Below, piece after piece: positions 6,901 through 16,900 of a stretch of 38,953 nucleotides of DNA. The stretch is taken from NCBI GenBank assembly GCA_947253135.1, contig CAMXYS010000003.1, positions 1 to 38,953 of the forward strand, written 5' to 3'. Position numbers and translations under genes: made by a program. The notes beneath the pieces were generated by a model, which had not been told where the DNA came from, searched no databases, and saw only the letters and a list, made by a program, of their open reading frames with translations. Within the stretch, counting starts at the first letter, position 1. The number at the start of each line of letters is the position of its first letter. This DNA comes from an uncultured Clostridia bacterium (GTDB lineage Bacteria; Bacillota; Clostridia; Saccharofermentanales; Fastidiosipilaceae).

Positions 6901-8054
6901 CCCGTCTGGTCACAGACTTCCGTCAGGCCTTTGACCTGTTTAAATCGAGGCAGTATAACGACTTACATCATGCCGTCGATGCCTACCTGAATATCGTGAC
7001 CGGCAACGTCTACAATATGAGATTCACTAAAAATTTCAATGTGCATAGCCAATATAGCATCAAGACGGAGACCGTTTTTACCCGCCCGGTGACCTACAAA
7101 AGTCAGACGATTTGGGATGGAATCGATATGTTGGCCAAGGTGAAATCAATTGCCAACAAAAATACAGCGCATATTACTAAATACGCCTTTATGAAAAAGG
7201 GCGGCTTCTTTGACCAGCTGCCGGTCCGGGCGGCGGATGGACTCATTCCGCGTAAAAAACACCTGCCTACTCAAAAATACGGTGGGTACAATAAACCCGG
7301 TGTGATGTTCTTTATTCCGGTCAAGTATCAGCTGGGGAAGAAGTCCGAGCTCTTCATCCTGCCGGTGGAGCTGCTCTGCGGTAAAAGATTTTTGGCTGAC
7401 CCTGAATTTGCACAAGCTTATGCAGTTAAGCGGCTCGAAAGAATATTAAAAAAACCGGTGGATCAAATTAGTTTTCCTCTGGGGATGAGGCCTTGGAAGG
7501 TGAATACTGTGCTTGCTCTGGACGGCTTCAAGTACTGCATTACCGGCAGTTCAAATGGTGGTACGCGTTTAATTTTGCAACCGATGATGTCCTTTTCCTC
7601 GGCTCCCTATTGGGCATTTTATCTGAAAAAACTGGAGGTTTTTGTAGAGAAGAATGCCAACAATCCGCAGCATGTTTATGATGAGGCATATGACAAGGTA
7701 AATTGTGAGGATAACCTCAAGCTCTATGATTTATATTGCCAAAAACTCACTTCTACCATTTACAGTAAGCGCATTAATTCCCCCTTAGATATACTGTTGC
7801 AGGGGAGAGAGAAATTTAGTGGTTTGGACATCAAACAACAGGCACAGGCCCTGCTCAACATCCACCAGGTCTTTGGCCGCATTGCCGGAGGCTGTGACCT
7901 CACACTGGTCGGCGGCAAAAAGGGATCTGCTGCAACTTCAGCCAGTTCTGCAATTTCAAATTTGGGGAAAAGGTATCAGGATGTCAGGGTCTGGGATACA
8001 TCCCCATCCGGGCTGTGGTCCAAGCGGTCCCCAAACCTGCTGGACCTGCTATGA
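3999..8054 (+). CDS. cas9: Type II-A CRISPR-associated endonuclease Cas9
   Basis: A 1351-residue Cas9 with all nuclease motifs intact. RuvC-I is LGLDIGTDSVGYA with D11. The arginine-rich bridge helix follows (QERRAFRVARRRLDRRKQRV, about 49-68). RuvC-II is KKIFVEVTRGG with E772. HNH is YDIDHIYPQ with D858/H859 and a downstream INNKVLV asparagine. RuvC-III is LHHAVDAYLN with H991 and D994. The PAM-interacting region takes up about the last 250 residues. The length is close to Streptococcus pyogenes Cas9. It cleaves DNA matched by a crRNA:tracrRNA duplex next to a PAM, which cannot be predicted here. The start has AGGAGG about 10 bp upstream. The stop overlaps cas1 in ATGA. The csn2 gene and single operon define subtype II-A. 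Confidence 0.98.
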   Translation: MGQKDFYLGLDIGTDSVGYAVTDEQYNLLKFSGDAAWGVHLFDEAELSQERRAFRVARRRLDRRKQRVMLLQELFAPAIRAVDADFYKRLQASDLFRDEAGDRFPIFNDVDYTDRDYYKAYPTIHHLICDLMADETAHDVRLVYLACAWLVSNRGHFLSNLDKENISALKNFDKVYSEFEHFFTDNGYAYPWAEADRRTIGEILKKKTTVTAKNKELTLAFTGGGMAPKEASEDFPFGQRAIIKLLAGGTAQLKELFDQEAYAEFGAVSLNFDDDKLEEIAGNLGDDFALITALRQVFDWSVLVEAIGDAASISEAKVETYRQHKADLAILKRIIKNYRPEKYDEVFREIGKANYAAYAYHSNKKADAKFKKVDREAFSKFITGIVKDITPKAEDEEILADMRNRLDLRTFLPKQKNTDNRVIPHQLYQYELHEILKNAEGYLPFLTEKDESGLSVSDKIRSIFAFKIPYFVGPLNEKSDHAWIVRKAGKIYPWNFEDIVDLDASEEGFIRRMTNQCTYLPGEPVLPKDSLLYHKFTVLNEINNLSIHGERISVELKQQIYSDLFLNKKKVTRKRLREYLIVNGVVEKDDTDAITGIDEEIKSNLLPQISFRRLLDEGTLSEEDVEKIIERSTFSDDKTRLKKWLAREYPQLNSKDVDYIRSLRLRDFGRLSQAFLEGIIAADRSTGEAFTIISALWNTQKNLMELLSDQFTFAETIERFREDYYREHPVSLSERMDEMYLSNSVKRSVFRTLDIVKDVKKAFGAPKKIFVEVTRGGSPDQKGKRTKSRSQQLRELYDKCRDEDLPLLKQQLEAMGDAADSKLQSEKLFLYYLQLGKSAYSDKRIPLEALASKAYDIDHIYPQAFVKDDSIINNKVLVLSEENGAKSNNYPIQGSIRHHMQGFWSYLQEVGLMSKEKYKRLTRSTPFTEEERYGFINRQLTSTSQSTKAVATLLKEHLPETEIVYCKARLVTDFRQAFDLFKSRQYNDLHHAVDAYLNIVTGNVYNMRFTKNFNVHSQYSIKTETVFTRPVTYKSQTIWDGIDMLAKVKSIANKNTAHITKYAFMKKGGFFDQLPVRAADGLIPRKKHLPTQKYGGYNKPGVMFFIPVKYQLGKKSELFILPVELLCGKRFLADPEFAQAYAVKRLERILKKPVDQISFPLGMRPWKVNTVLALDGFKYCITGSSNGGTRLILQPMMSFSSAPYWAFYLKKLEVFVEKNANNPQHVYDEAYDKVNCEDNLKLYDLYCQKLTSTIYSKRINSPLDILLQGREKFSGLDIKQQAQALLNIHQVFGRIAGGCDLTLVGGKKGSAATSASSAISNLGKRYQDVRVWDTSPSGLWSKRSPNLLDLL

Positions 8055-8923
8055 GTTGGCGGACGGTGATTGTTTCGAGCCGGGCCAAGCTTGATTACAA
8101 GATGGGTTATATGGTGGTGCGCGCGCTTGAGACCAAGCGCGTGCTGCTTGATGAGGTCGCTATCCTGGTAGTCGAGAATCCGGCCATTTCCATCACCGGA
8201 TGTCTGATTGAGGCTTTAATTCAAAAGAAAATAAAGGTCATCTTTTGTGATTCCAAGCGGAATCCTGCAGCTGAATTGGTTGCCCATCACGGGAGTCACG
8301 ACTGTTCTGCTAAAATCAGGACACAGGTGGCTTGGCGCCAGGAGACCAAGGACACAATCTGGCGTGAAATCGTCAGTGAAAAAATCAGACTGCAGGCTGA
8401 CTTCTTATCGGAACAGGGACATGGTAAGGAGGCAGAACTTCTACGGTCCTACATCGGTCAGGTCGAGTTTCTGGATGCTTCCAACCGAGAAGGCCATGCG
8501 GCCAAGGTATACTTCAATGCACTTTTTGGGATGGACTTCACCCGAACGGCGGACAATGCCACCAACGCTGCCTTAAATTACGGTTACAGCCTGGTATTGT
8601 CCGCATTCAACAGAGAAATTGTCGCCAACGGCTATTTGACCCAGCTCGGGCTCTTCCATTCCAATATGTTTAATTACTTTAACTTGGGGAGTGACCTGAT
8701 GGAGCCCTTCAGAATTCTTGTTGACAGGCAGGTCTACAAGATGCATCCTGCCTACTTTGACAAAGAAGAAAAGCGGACCCTCTGGGAGTTCTTAGAAAGC
8801 CATGTAAAGGTCGACGGCCTGCGGCAGTCGATCTTGAATGCCATTAAAATTTATACGAGAAGTGTTTTGGACGCCATTAACGAGGAAGACCTGTCTTTAA
8901 TTAGATTTTACGAGTTGGATTAG
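8051..8923 (+). CDS. cas1: CRISPR integrase Cas1 (type II)
   Basis: A 290-residue Cas1, the catalytic subunit of the Cas1-Cas2 spacer integrase. The catalytic residues are visible as E147 (SNREGHAAKVYF), H203 (GLFHSNMFN) and E218 (DLMEPFR). They have the same spacing as E149/H205/E220 of the S. pyogenes enzyme. The ATG at 8051 is chosen because it overlaps the cas9 stop (ATGA) and gives the typical MSWRTVIVSS start. A GTG 36 bases upstream would only add residues from inside cas9. The gene is 9 bp from cas2. Confidence 0.97.
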   Translation: MSWRTVIVSSRAKLDYKMGYMVVRALETKRVLLDEVAILVVENPAISITGCLIEALIQKKIKVIFCDSKRNPAAELVAHHGSHDCSAKIRTQVAWRQETKDTIWREIVSEKIRLQADFLSEQGHGKEAELLRSYIGQVEFLDASNREGHAAKVYFNALFGMDFTRTADNATNAALNYGYSLVLSAFNREIVANGYLTQLGLFHSNMFNYFNLGSDLMEPFRILVDRQVYKMHPAYFDKEEKRTLWEFLESHVKVDGLRQSILNAIKIYTRSVLDAINEEDLSLIRFYELD

Positions 8924-8932
8924 GACAACTTT

Positions 8933-9253
8933 ATGAGTTATAGGTTTATGCGGATACTTGTATTTTTTGACTTACCCATGGAAACAGCAGAGCACAAGAG
9001 AACTTATCGCAATTTTCGCAAGTTGTTGATCAAAAATGGTTTTATCATGATGCAAAAATCGGTCTACTGCAAGTTGATGACCACCCCGACTGTAGAAAAT
9101 TCTGTCAGACACCTGATTAGGCAGAACAAGCCTTCGGCCGGTATCGTCCAGATTTTGACGGTGACAGAGAAACAGTTTTCTAAAATGGAGTTTGTCGTTG
9201 GGGAAAATAAGAGTGATGTGGTGGACAGTGATCGGAGGTTGATCATCCTATGA
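8933..9253 (+). CDS. cas2: CRISPR adaptation protein Cas2
   Basis: A 106-residue Cas2, the structural dimer at the centre of the Cas1-Cas2 integration complex. It has the ferredoxin-like fold start MRILVFFDLPM with the conserved aspartate D13, and the usual QKSVYCKL strand. The length is normal for type II Cas2. The stop overlaps csn2 by ATGA. Confidence 0.95.
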   Translation: MSYRFMRILVFFDLPMETAEHKRTYRNFRKLLIKNGFIMMQKSVYCKLMTTPTVENSVRHLIRQNKPSAGIVQILTVTEKQFSKMEFVVGENKSDVVDSDRRLIIL

Positions 9254-9921
9254 AGTTTGTTTATCCGGCCATCAACCATGTTTTTGATACAGACTGCGAC
9301 CGGGTCCTCAGCATAGTCATTGAAAATCAAGGGCTCCTATATGAATTGCTGTGTGACGTGAAGCAGCAGATTGAAGGGAAGACGGGCAGGAGTGTCGTGT
9401 CCATCGATGGAGCAATTCAGCCCATGGATAAGACCGTGGAGCTGCTGTACGACTACTTTCCCTTCATCCTCAATAAAAAGTCGCTGTTAAATAAGACGGC
9501 TACCTTGTTAGAAAAGTCCATTCTTGAAGGTGAACACTATCAGGAAGGCCTGGAATTACTGAGTGCGGTTGAAAGTTTTTTTCTTAAGGCTTCCTTTTCC
9601 TTTAGTAATAATATAAATTTTTCTAAAATCAGTGTTTCCTCACTGATTAAGGCGTGTGGCCTTGAATTTGTTGAGGATTATGATTCCCTGGGCGAGAAAA
9701 TCATTGACTATTTCGAACTGGTTTCAGAGCTGGAGGGCAATAAGCTATTTATTTTATACAACCTTCGCTGCGTCATGTCGGACTCGGAAACACGTGCCTT
9801 CCTCCATACGGTGCTGACGCATGGATATAATGTTGTGATGCTTGAAAGTGCGATTCATCCGCTTCTGGCATTGGAGCAACGCTTTATTGTCGATGTGGAT
9901 CTCTGTGAAATATCTGATTAA
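9250..9921 (+). CDS. csn2: Csn2, type II-A adaptation protein
   Basis: 223 residues, the length of canonical (short) Csn2. Csn2 forms a calcium-dependent tetrameric ring that slides on DNA ends and is needed for spacer acquisition in II-A systems. Recognisable features are the MKFVYP...I.. opening, a degenerate ATPase-like core, and a C-terminal half with LFILYNLRCVMSD and a late strand-helix region (GYNVVMLES). The start overlaps the end of cas2 by four bases. It is the last gene before the array leader. Sequence identity within Csn2 is low, but position and length make the call firm. Confidence 0.9.
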   Translation: MKFVYPAINHVFDTDCDRVLSIVIENQGLLYELLCDVKQQIEGKTGRSVVSIDGAIQPMDKTVELLYDYFPFILNKKSLLNKTATLLEKSILEGEHYQEGLELLSAVESFFLKASFSFSNNINFSKISVSSLIKACGLEFVEDYDSLGEKIIDYFELVSELEGNKLFILYNLRCVMSDSETRAFLHTVLTHGYNVVMLESAIHPLLALEQRFIVDVDLCEISD

Positions 9922-10009
9922 TCATGAGTTTTAGGGGGCGTGAAAGCGGCTTTGCAAGTGATTGGTTGAAGGGTTCGGCTTTTTGCTGTGGGTTATTGCT
10001 TAATTTGGG
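9922..10009 (+). promoter_or_regulatory. CRISPR leader
   Basis: An 88-bp non-coding stretch between csn2 and the first repeat, ending TTAATTTGGG. The degenerate repeat lies at the far end of the array, so this side is the leader end where new spacers enter. No strong promoter was found, so the array may be partly read through from the cas operon. Confidence 0.6.
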
Positions 10010-10506
10010 GTTTGAGAGTAATGTAATTTCATAGGGGTCTCAAACTCCCCTTCCTCTCTATGATTGAACTATAAGTTTGAGAGTAATGTAATTTCATAGG
10101 GGTCTCAAACCGTGGTGCTGCTTCAAGGGAAGGTCACCAGGTTTGAGAGTAATGTAATTTCATAGGGGTCTCAAACCGGTCGGTCACGTTTTGTGGCTTT
10201 TCTCATGTTTGAGAGTAATGTAATTTCATAGGGGTCTCAAACTCGTCAGCAAGAAGTGGTTCAGCGGCTAGCGTTTGAGAGTAATGTAATTTCATAGGGG
10301 TCTCAAACTTGCATGTTGCAGTCTGTAAAACGCCCACGGTTTGAGAGTAATGTAATTTCATAGGGGTCTCAAACAATCACTGTACAATAATATCAAGAGG
10401 TTAGGTTTGAGAGTAATGTAATTTCATAGGGGTCTCAAACGTAGTCGCTGACGGCAGCCCTTTTTTATTAGTTTGAGAGTAATGTAATTTCATAGAGGTC
10501 TCAAAT
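10010..10506 (+). CRISPR. Type II-A CRISPR array, 8 repeats and 7 spacers
   Basis: The 36-bp repeats begin GTTTGAGAGTAATG and end GGGGTCTCAAAC. They start at 10010, 10075, 10141, 10207, 10273, 10339, 10405 and 10471. Spacers 2-7 are 30 bp, and spacer 1, next to the leader, is 29 bp. Repeats 1-7 are identical. Repeat 8 has two changes (GAGGTC for GGGGTC, and a final T), which marks the distal end. The repeat pairs with the tracrRNA anti-repeat at 3919-3950, so the + strand is the crRNA strand. No spacer target was recognised inside this window. Confidence 0.99.
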
Positions 10507-10576
10507 CAAAGAGAGATAGAAGGGTGTCGGATCAAGGGAACGTATAAAAGTGCAAGAGAAATTGGGCCAGCCTTAA

Positions 10577-10819
10577 AAAGAACAGACAGCTAAGGTCTGG
10601 AAAAGGCGAGCTAGGCTAGTTAAATTAAGAGTAGAGAATAAGCTTCAAAAATATCGTCAGACAGTAGATAGATGGCAAAAAATAACAGAAATAGCTACAG
10701 TAGCATATAAAAAGAAAGTGTCAAAAGCAGGCCCTCACTATCGGAAAAACTTGGGGGGAGCTCATTGGTTAATGACTAAAGTTTCTAGTCTAATCGCTAC
10801 ATGGCCGATATTTTTTTAA
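10577..10819 (+). pseudogene. Possible gene remnant behind the array
   Basis: An 80-codon open stretch without an ATG near its beginning and without a ribosome binding site. It reads KVWKRRARLVKLRVENKLQK and, further on, SKAGPHYRKNLGGAHWLMTK before a stop. The composition is protein-like and basic, but I do not recognise the family. It may be the tail of a mobile-element or phage gene that lost its 5' part. The surrounding bases (10507-10895) are AT-rich and hold nothing else clear. Confidence 0.25.
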
Positions 10820-10895
10820 AAGAGGAAAATACAGAAAAACGCTTGTCCCATTTTCAATTTTAAAATGTCGTTTTATTACCATGCTGTATTGAAGC

Positions 10896-10926
10896 AAAAA
10901 GTAGCCTGTGATAAGGCTACTTTTTT
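10896..10926. terminator. Bidirectional terminator between the array and the helicase gene
   Basis: AAAAAGTAGCC (10896-10906) pairs with GGCTACTTTTT (from 10915). The loop is 8 bases, with A-rich and T-rich flanks, so the hairpin can work on both strands. It separates the rightward array from the leftward helicase gene. Confidence 0.8.
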
Positions 10927-10983
10927 GCGGTTTGTGCAAAAGAGATCAGCTGTCCCAGTTTGTATAGCCATCTAGCTCTAGTT

Positions 10984-13900
10984 TCAGCTTTCCTCTTGTT
11001 CGCCTTTTGATGGTAGTCGGAAGGTGCCGCCCCGCACATAAACAATGGCTCCGGTGGACCGAGCAAACTTAACCCCTTCGGTCAGAGTGGCCTCTAGGTT
11101 TTTGCCAAGCCTTTTATAACCAAGGACGCGCGAAGCCTCCCGAACCAAATCCTCCTGGGACAATTCCTCCTGTTCCTGCAAGACATAGACGATGGCATTG
11201 CACAACTCCTGGATGCAGATCTCATCGATCAACCGCTCATTGGCAACCCGGAGCCCATAGTAGGCCTTCGGATCCTGATCTGGCGCCCAGCAAAAGACAA
11301 TTCCTTTTCTCCTAGTTGTCTTAATTTTAGCGGCCCTGATTGCTCGCTCGGTCGCCTCGGATACGGCAGCACTCTTATTAACACCGAAAGAGGCCATCAA
11401 TTTTCGGATTAACAAGTCGCGTAAAATAAGAGCTTCTGCCTCCAAAATAGCTATGGCCTGCTGACCAATGAGTTCCCTGTTTTCAGGCAAAACATATTCG
11501 GAAGCACTCAATGGCTGTTCTGCATCGTCCGCATATGTATAGGGAACGGGTTCTATGAGATTTTGTGTAGCTAGCGATTTTGGCATCGCGTCTTTACCTG
11601 CCTCGGTCACTGCAGTTTTGCTTGCACAGGCAGTACCCTTGTCGGCACCAGTCCCCGCCGTATCTGTCTCTAGTTCTATATCGCCGGCCGGTTTCATATT
11701 GACACTGTCACTTGTTTTTACCATATCCGCTTCAGCTACTTGAGATGAAGCATTAAAGGCTTCAGCATCAATTTCAACTTCCGGCTGAGCTAGCTCAGCT
11801 TCTGCTTTCAGTTCTGAAGCTTCATCAACAGGCGTATCCACCGTGTCATCTGGTCTTGTTTGGGAAACTTGATGGTCTGCATCATGGTCAACGTCTATTT
11901 TTGCTGCATTGCCGTCGAGGTCCGCATACACCTCTTTTGCGTCGCCGGCAGCATTGGTCTCAGGAAGCCCGGCACCGGTTACCCGGACAGCCTCACCAAC
12001 ATTTTCCCCGGCCTCACTTACGCCCGGCTGTGATACCGGATTCACAGGCGGCTCCACCTTGCCCACAGCAGCCGTATCCGCGGGCGATGAAACCACAATG
12101 CGCACTTCCTTTTCCGCCCGTTCTCCGGCTTGGTCTTCCTCCATCACCTCTACAGACTGTCGCTCCAGTTCTTCCCGCAGGGCCTTTGCCTGCGATGCCT
12201 GGTCTGCCACTGCCTTTTGGTGAGCCTCCTCGGCCGCTCTTGCCGCCTCATGCCTTTGCTTGGATGCTTCTTTTAATGTTTCGAGCCGCGTCAACAAACG
12301 ATTGAGCACCCGATCGCGGTTATCCCACCAATCAATGGTCCAAATCCTGCGGAGTTCCCAACCCAGGTGTTGCAGAACACCTATCTGGGCCACCTCCCGG
12401 TCTCTGGTGTTTTCCGTCTGCCGGTAGCCTTCTCCATCTAAGAGAATACCCATCAAATACTGATCGTCATTGTAGGGGTCGACTACGGCCAGGTCCACCC
12501 GAAAATCAGAACGCCCAACCATAGGGATGCATTGGAAGCCGGCCTCTTTTAGAGCACAGCAGATGCTATTTAAGATGCCGGATGTCACCTGCACATCGGC
12601 ATCTTGTATAGGCTCATGAGTTTCTGGTGGCAACCGATGTCCTTCAGCAAAATGCAGGAAATCTTTAAATGCCACCAGCCCGTCCGGTGAATTCTCTGTC
12701 ACCCTAATGTCCGTGGAATAAAGACTGGTGAAGACGGTCATCGTCACACGCGCTCGGGAAAAAGCAACGTTTAAGCGCTTACCACCGCCGACCTGGTTGA
12801 TGGGACCAAAGTTCATTGAAACGCGTCCCTGCTCATCCGGCCCATACCCGATTGAAAAGAGAATGACATCCCGTTCATCGCCCTGAACATTCTCCAGGTT
12901 TTTTACAAAGATGGGGTCGTCAGTATTGCTGGCCCAGGCATCCAGGGATGGGTCCTCCTGAAACTGCTTTGCCAGTAGGTTTTCGATCAGAATCTGTTGT
13001 TTTACGTTGAAGGTCACGACGCCAATCGATTGTCCCTTTAAGTCATCATCGTGAAACCGACGAACAATTTCTGCAACAATGGCTTCGGCCTCTTTCACAT
13101 TGGTACTGTTCTTGTAAACCCCTTCTACATGAACCGCAGTCACATGCCGCTCACGGTCATTGGCAGACGGGAACGTATACATCTTGTTATCGTAAAAGGT
13201 GCGGTTGCTAAAGGCGATTAGACTCTCATGCTGACTCCGATAATGCCACTGCAGGTGCTGTGACGGTATGCCAAGCGCCAAGGCATCGTCCAAAATGCTA
13301 TCCAAATCATCAAGCGCCAAGTCCTCGACATTGGGGCCGCTTCCCGCAAAGAAAGAGGTTGGTGGCATTTGCTTCGGATCGCCTACAATCACAGCATTTT
13401 TAGCTCTGGCCAGTGCCCCAACGGCCTTACAAGTCGGAAGCTGCGAGGCCTCATCAAAAATGACGACATCGAACAGGTCATTCTTTTGGGCCAAATACTG
13501 AGCCACAGAATTGGGGCTCATGAGCATACAGGGACACAGGATGGGAAGAAGGTTGGCAATGCGATCGAACAAAGTTCGGATCGATATACCGCGTGCATGG
13601 CTTCCAATTGCTTTCCGCAGGAGGCTGAGCTCCATGCCCATCTCCGGTGATGTCCAAGAGGAGGGGACGCGGGAGGCCAGCTGGTAAAAAATTTCATGCT
13701 TGGTCAATTGTAGCAAGCGGTCGTCCAGTTGCTTAAATTGTTGCACAGACTCATTAAAGGTCATGCCGGAAAAGCGGCTGAGGATGTCGTCTGAACCGAT
13801 GATCTCGTTAATCAGGGCGCGATAAAAACCTTTTTTATAGGCGGATGGAAGCATCGTGGCTGCCAGGCCGTTTTCATAGGCCTCAATCGCAGGCTGCAAT

Positions 13901-16900
13901 CCTACATCCGCACAAGCCTCCCGGACTTGGCTGTAGAGCCCCCAATTCTTTAGGGCCGCAGGTTCATCTCTCAAGTATTGGCAAAAAGCGGTGTCCGCCT
14001 CAATCCAATTTACCTCATCATCTTCAATTCGGCGGCCCAGTTGCTCATTCAATTGGGCTTCTGCTGACCGGGCTTGTTGGTATTGAGCCTGGTAATTCTC
14101 AAAAATAGAGGCAACCTTCGGATTTGTATTTAAAGTTTGGATGGCCTCCGGGCCGCCGGGGAAATCTGCCGTCCGTTGGCGGTAATGGGCGACCTCCTCT
14201 AGAGCCTCCTTAAAGGTTGCTGCCGTCGGGAACGCTTCCAGCACCGGCTTGGCACTTGCGGGAAGGGCGTCTGCCATGTCTTGCAGCTTTCTTTTCTGCT
14301 CCTGAAAGACGATAATGTCCTGCAGGTAAAGAGGAATGGACTCAAAGGTGATCGGTAATTTAGCATAGGCTTGAATATCTGCCACGACCGCGGTCATGGC
14401 GGCTGTTTTGCCAAAAAACTTTTTGCTCGCCGCCTCGTGCTTGGTCAAATACCGTGACATGTCCCGGTCTAAAAAAGCGACCTCCCAGGTCTCAAGTGCT
14501 TTTTGTTCCTGCCGGCTAACCTCCTGAGCCTTTTGGTAGTAGGCCTGGAGTTCTTCGCGGTAACGGTCAATGGCATGGAGCAGGGGCGGCTCTTCTTGTT
14601 TTTGTGCTTCATAGAGTAGCACGAGCTGTTCCAGATCGGCATAATTGCTTCGCTTCTCGGGTTTGTCTACATGTAACAATTGTGCGGCCTCGGTTGCCGC
14701 TGCTTGAAGACTTTGGAGTGCCTCGATATATTGTTGGGATATATTCCTTACGGCCATCCTTAAATCTGCCCCATAAACCTTTATCTTGAGATGTTTAAGT
14801 GGATGGCTTTTTATGTCACCGAGGGCTTCACCTGCTGCTGTCAATTGACCTAGGAGTGAGAGGTGACGTTGTATCTGGGAGCGCGATAACTGCCCTACGG
14901 CAAAACTATCAAAGTGTATTTCTTCCGCCTCGTTGCGTACACTCTCATATAGGTCCACCAATTCTCTCAAACTATAACCGCCCCTGTGAACGGCATGCAG
15001 GTGTTTGGCATAGCCATCCAGCCTTGCCTTTTGTTCCAGTGTCTGTTTGTGCAGCTCGTCATATTCCGCTCGATGGTCCGGATGTCGGATGTCCAGAGCC
15101 TTCTCTAATTGAGAGAGCACCTGTTTTTTATTGGCCTTGTCTAAATGGACTTCCAGACAGAAATCGCCCACGCCCAGAGCAGAAAGGCGACGTTGCACAA
15201 CGGAGAGAGCCGCCATCTTTTCTGCCACAAAAAGGACGCGCTTGCCCTGTGCCATCAGGTTTGCCACCATGCCTGTAATCGTTTGAGACTTTCCGGTTCC
15301 GGGTGGCCCGTGGAGGACGAAGGTAGACCCGCCGGCAGCCATTTCGATGGCCTTAAGCTGGGTTGCATCAACCGTAATCGGCAAATACAGGGGGGTGCTT
15401 GAGTCTTTTTCCTCTGCTGGTGTGTTGGGCTCTGAAAGATCCCAATCCACATACCCCTTCATTAAGCTGCGCACCACCTTGCTGTTGTCCAGCAAGTCAC
15501 CGGCGGTATGCAGGTCATTCCACATGGCAAATTGAGCAAAACTGAAGTTTCCGATGACACAAGATTCAATGACATCCCAGCCTTTTAAGGTGTAGAGTGC
15601 CCCCCGAACCAGCGAAAAAGTTCGTTTGATATCGATGCCGTATTCGTCAACCGGCAGAGGATCCAAGCCGGCGATGTCGAGATGGTAGTTTTGCTTTAAC
15701 ATCTCCAATAAGGTCATATTAAAATGCGGCTCTTCATCTCTGGCATGTAAAGAATAGCCTTGGTTAGCCGACTTGCGAATGATTTCGATTGGTAGAAGGA
15801 TGAGGGGGGCATAGCTCGGCTTGCTGCTGTCCGGCTCAGAAAACCAGCGCAGCAGGCCAATGGCTAAATACAGGCTGCTAACGCCGTTTTCCTGCTGGGA
15901 AGACCTGGCTGCCCGGTAAATGGTAGTCAACTCTCGGTCTAACTGCTTTGCTCCGCTAAATGTATACAGGCGGTGGCTGCGAAATTCCTGGCGGAATTTT
16001 TCACCGTAGTCAAAATCTTGACCGGCCGGCCACTGGGTCAGTTCAAAAATCCCCCGCTCTCGGATGGCGTCCAGCAGCCAGTTAGCCGGCTGACTCTCCT
16101 TACCGTTTTCATCAACTGTTAAGTAGGTGAGGCCTGTAATCCAATCGGCTGCAGGCAGTAGGTGAAAAGCTTGCCCGTCTGCCAGAGCATCTTCCAACTC
16201 ATCCACGTGGCTGGACATAATCGGCATCACGGAGGCATTCAGCGGCAAGTTCAGCAGCATGTTGCGCTGACTCAAATCCAGGAGTTTGCTCTCCCAAAGC
16301 TCTCTTTTAGTGGTGATTTTTTTGGGGGTGGCAGATGCGGTTTGGACGAGCGATAGCCCCAGGTTTGTCGGCGCCGCTGTCAAATCGCCCTCTTGCTTTT
16401 CTTCCACCTCTATTTGATAGATGCCACCCTCGCGGATACGAGATGCAAGCGGCCGAATGTTATGCTTACGTGCCAACTCCACATCAATGGCGTAATTAAA
16501 GTCTGTTTCATTTAATAAATGAGTCTGTTTGGCCAATGCTTCTGCTGCTTCAAAGTTAATCTCCTTACCGGAGCACATGGCCGTGCACTCGACGAAGGTC
16601 ATCTCGTCTGCACCATTGTCGATGCGACTCGTCAATTCTTTAAGATTGTCTAGAATAATGTCACTATTAATTTGCTCTTCCAGCGACCGCTCCCTTAACC
16701 ATACACCGGCAAAAATGTGGCCCTGCATCATTACGAGAATCGGATGTAAGCCCATGGCCTCCAGGCAGGCAGTATAAAGCAATGTCAAGTCCATGCACGT
16801 TCCTAGGCGCTGCTCCAAAATGGTCTCCGGGGTACGAATTCTTTGCCCTGCGACTGAGAAACTGGTCGGCGGTTCCGCGTAGACGATATTCTTTTTTTGA

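Noticed and set aside
8015..8050. Longer Cas1 start inside cas9
   Set aside because: The ATG at 8051 overlaps the cas9 stop in the usual ATGA form and gives the normal Cas1 N-terminus.
10046..10470. Self-targeting spacers
   Set aside because: I saw no spacer match elsewhere in the window on either strand. A genome search would be needed for a firm statement.
11856..12305. Long open frame on the + strand opposite the helicase
   Set aside because: It is antisense to the low-complexity linker of the helicase. It is proline/leucine-rich, with no ribosome binding site and no family.
14799..15278. 159-codon open frame opposite the helicase core
   Set aside because: It is a shadow of a GC-rich coding strand, with no start signal or recognisable domain.
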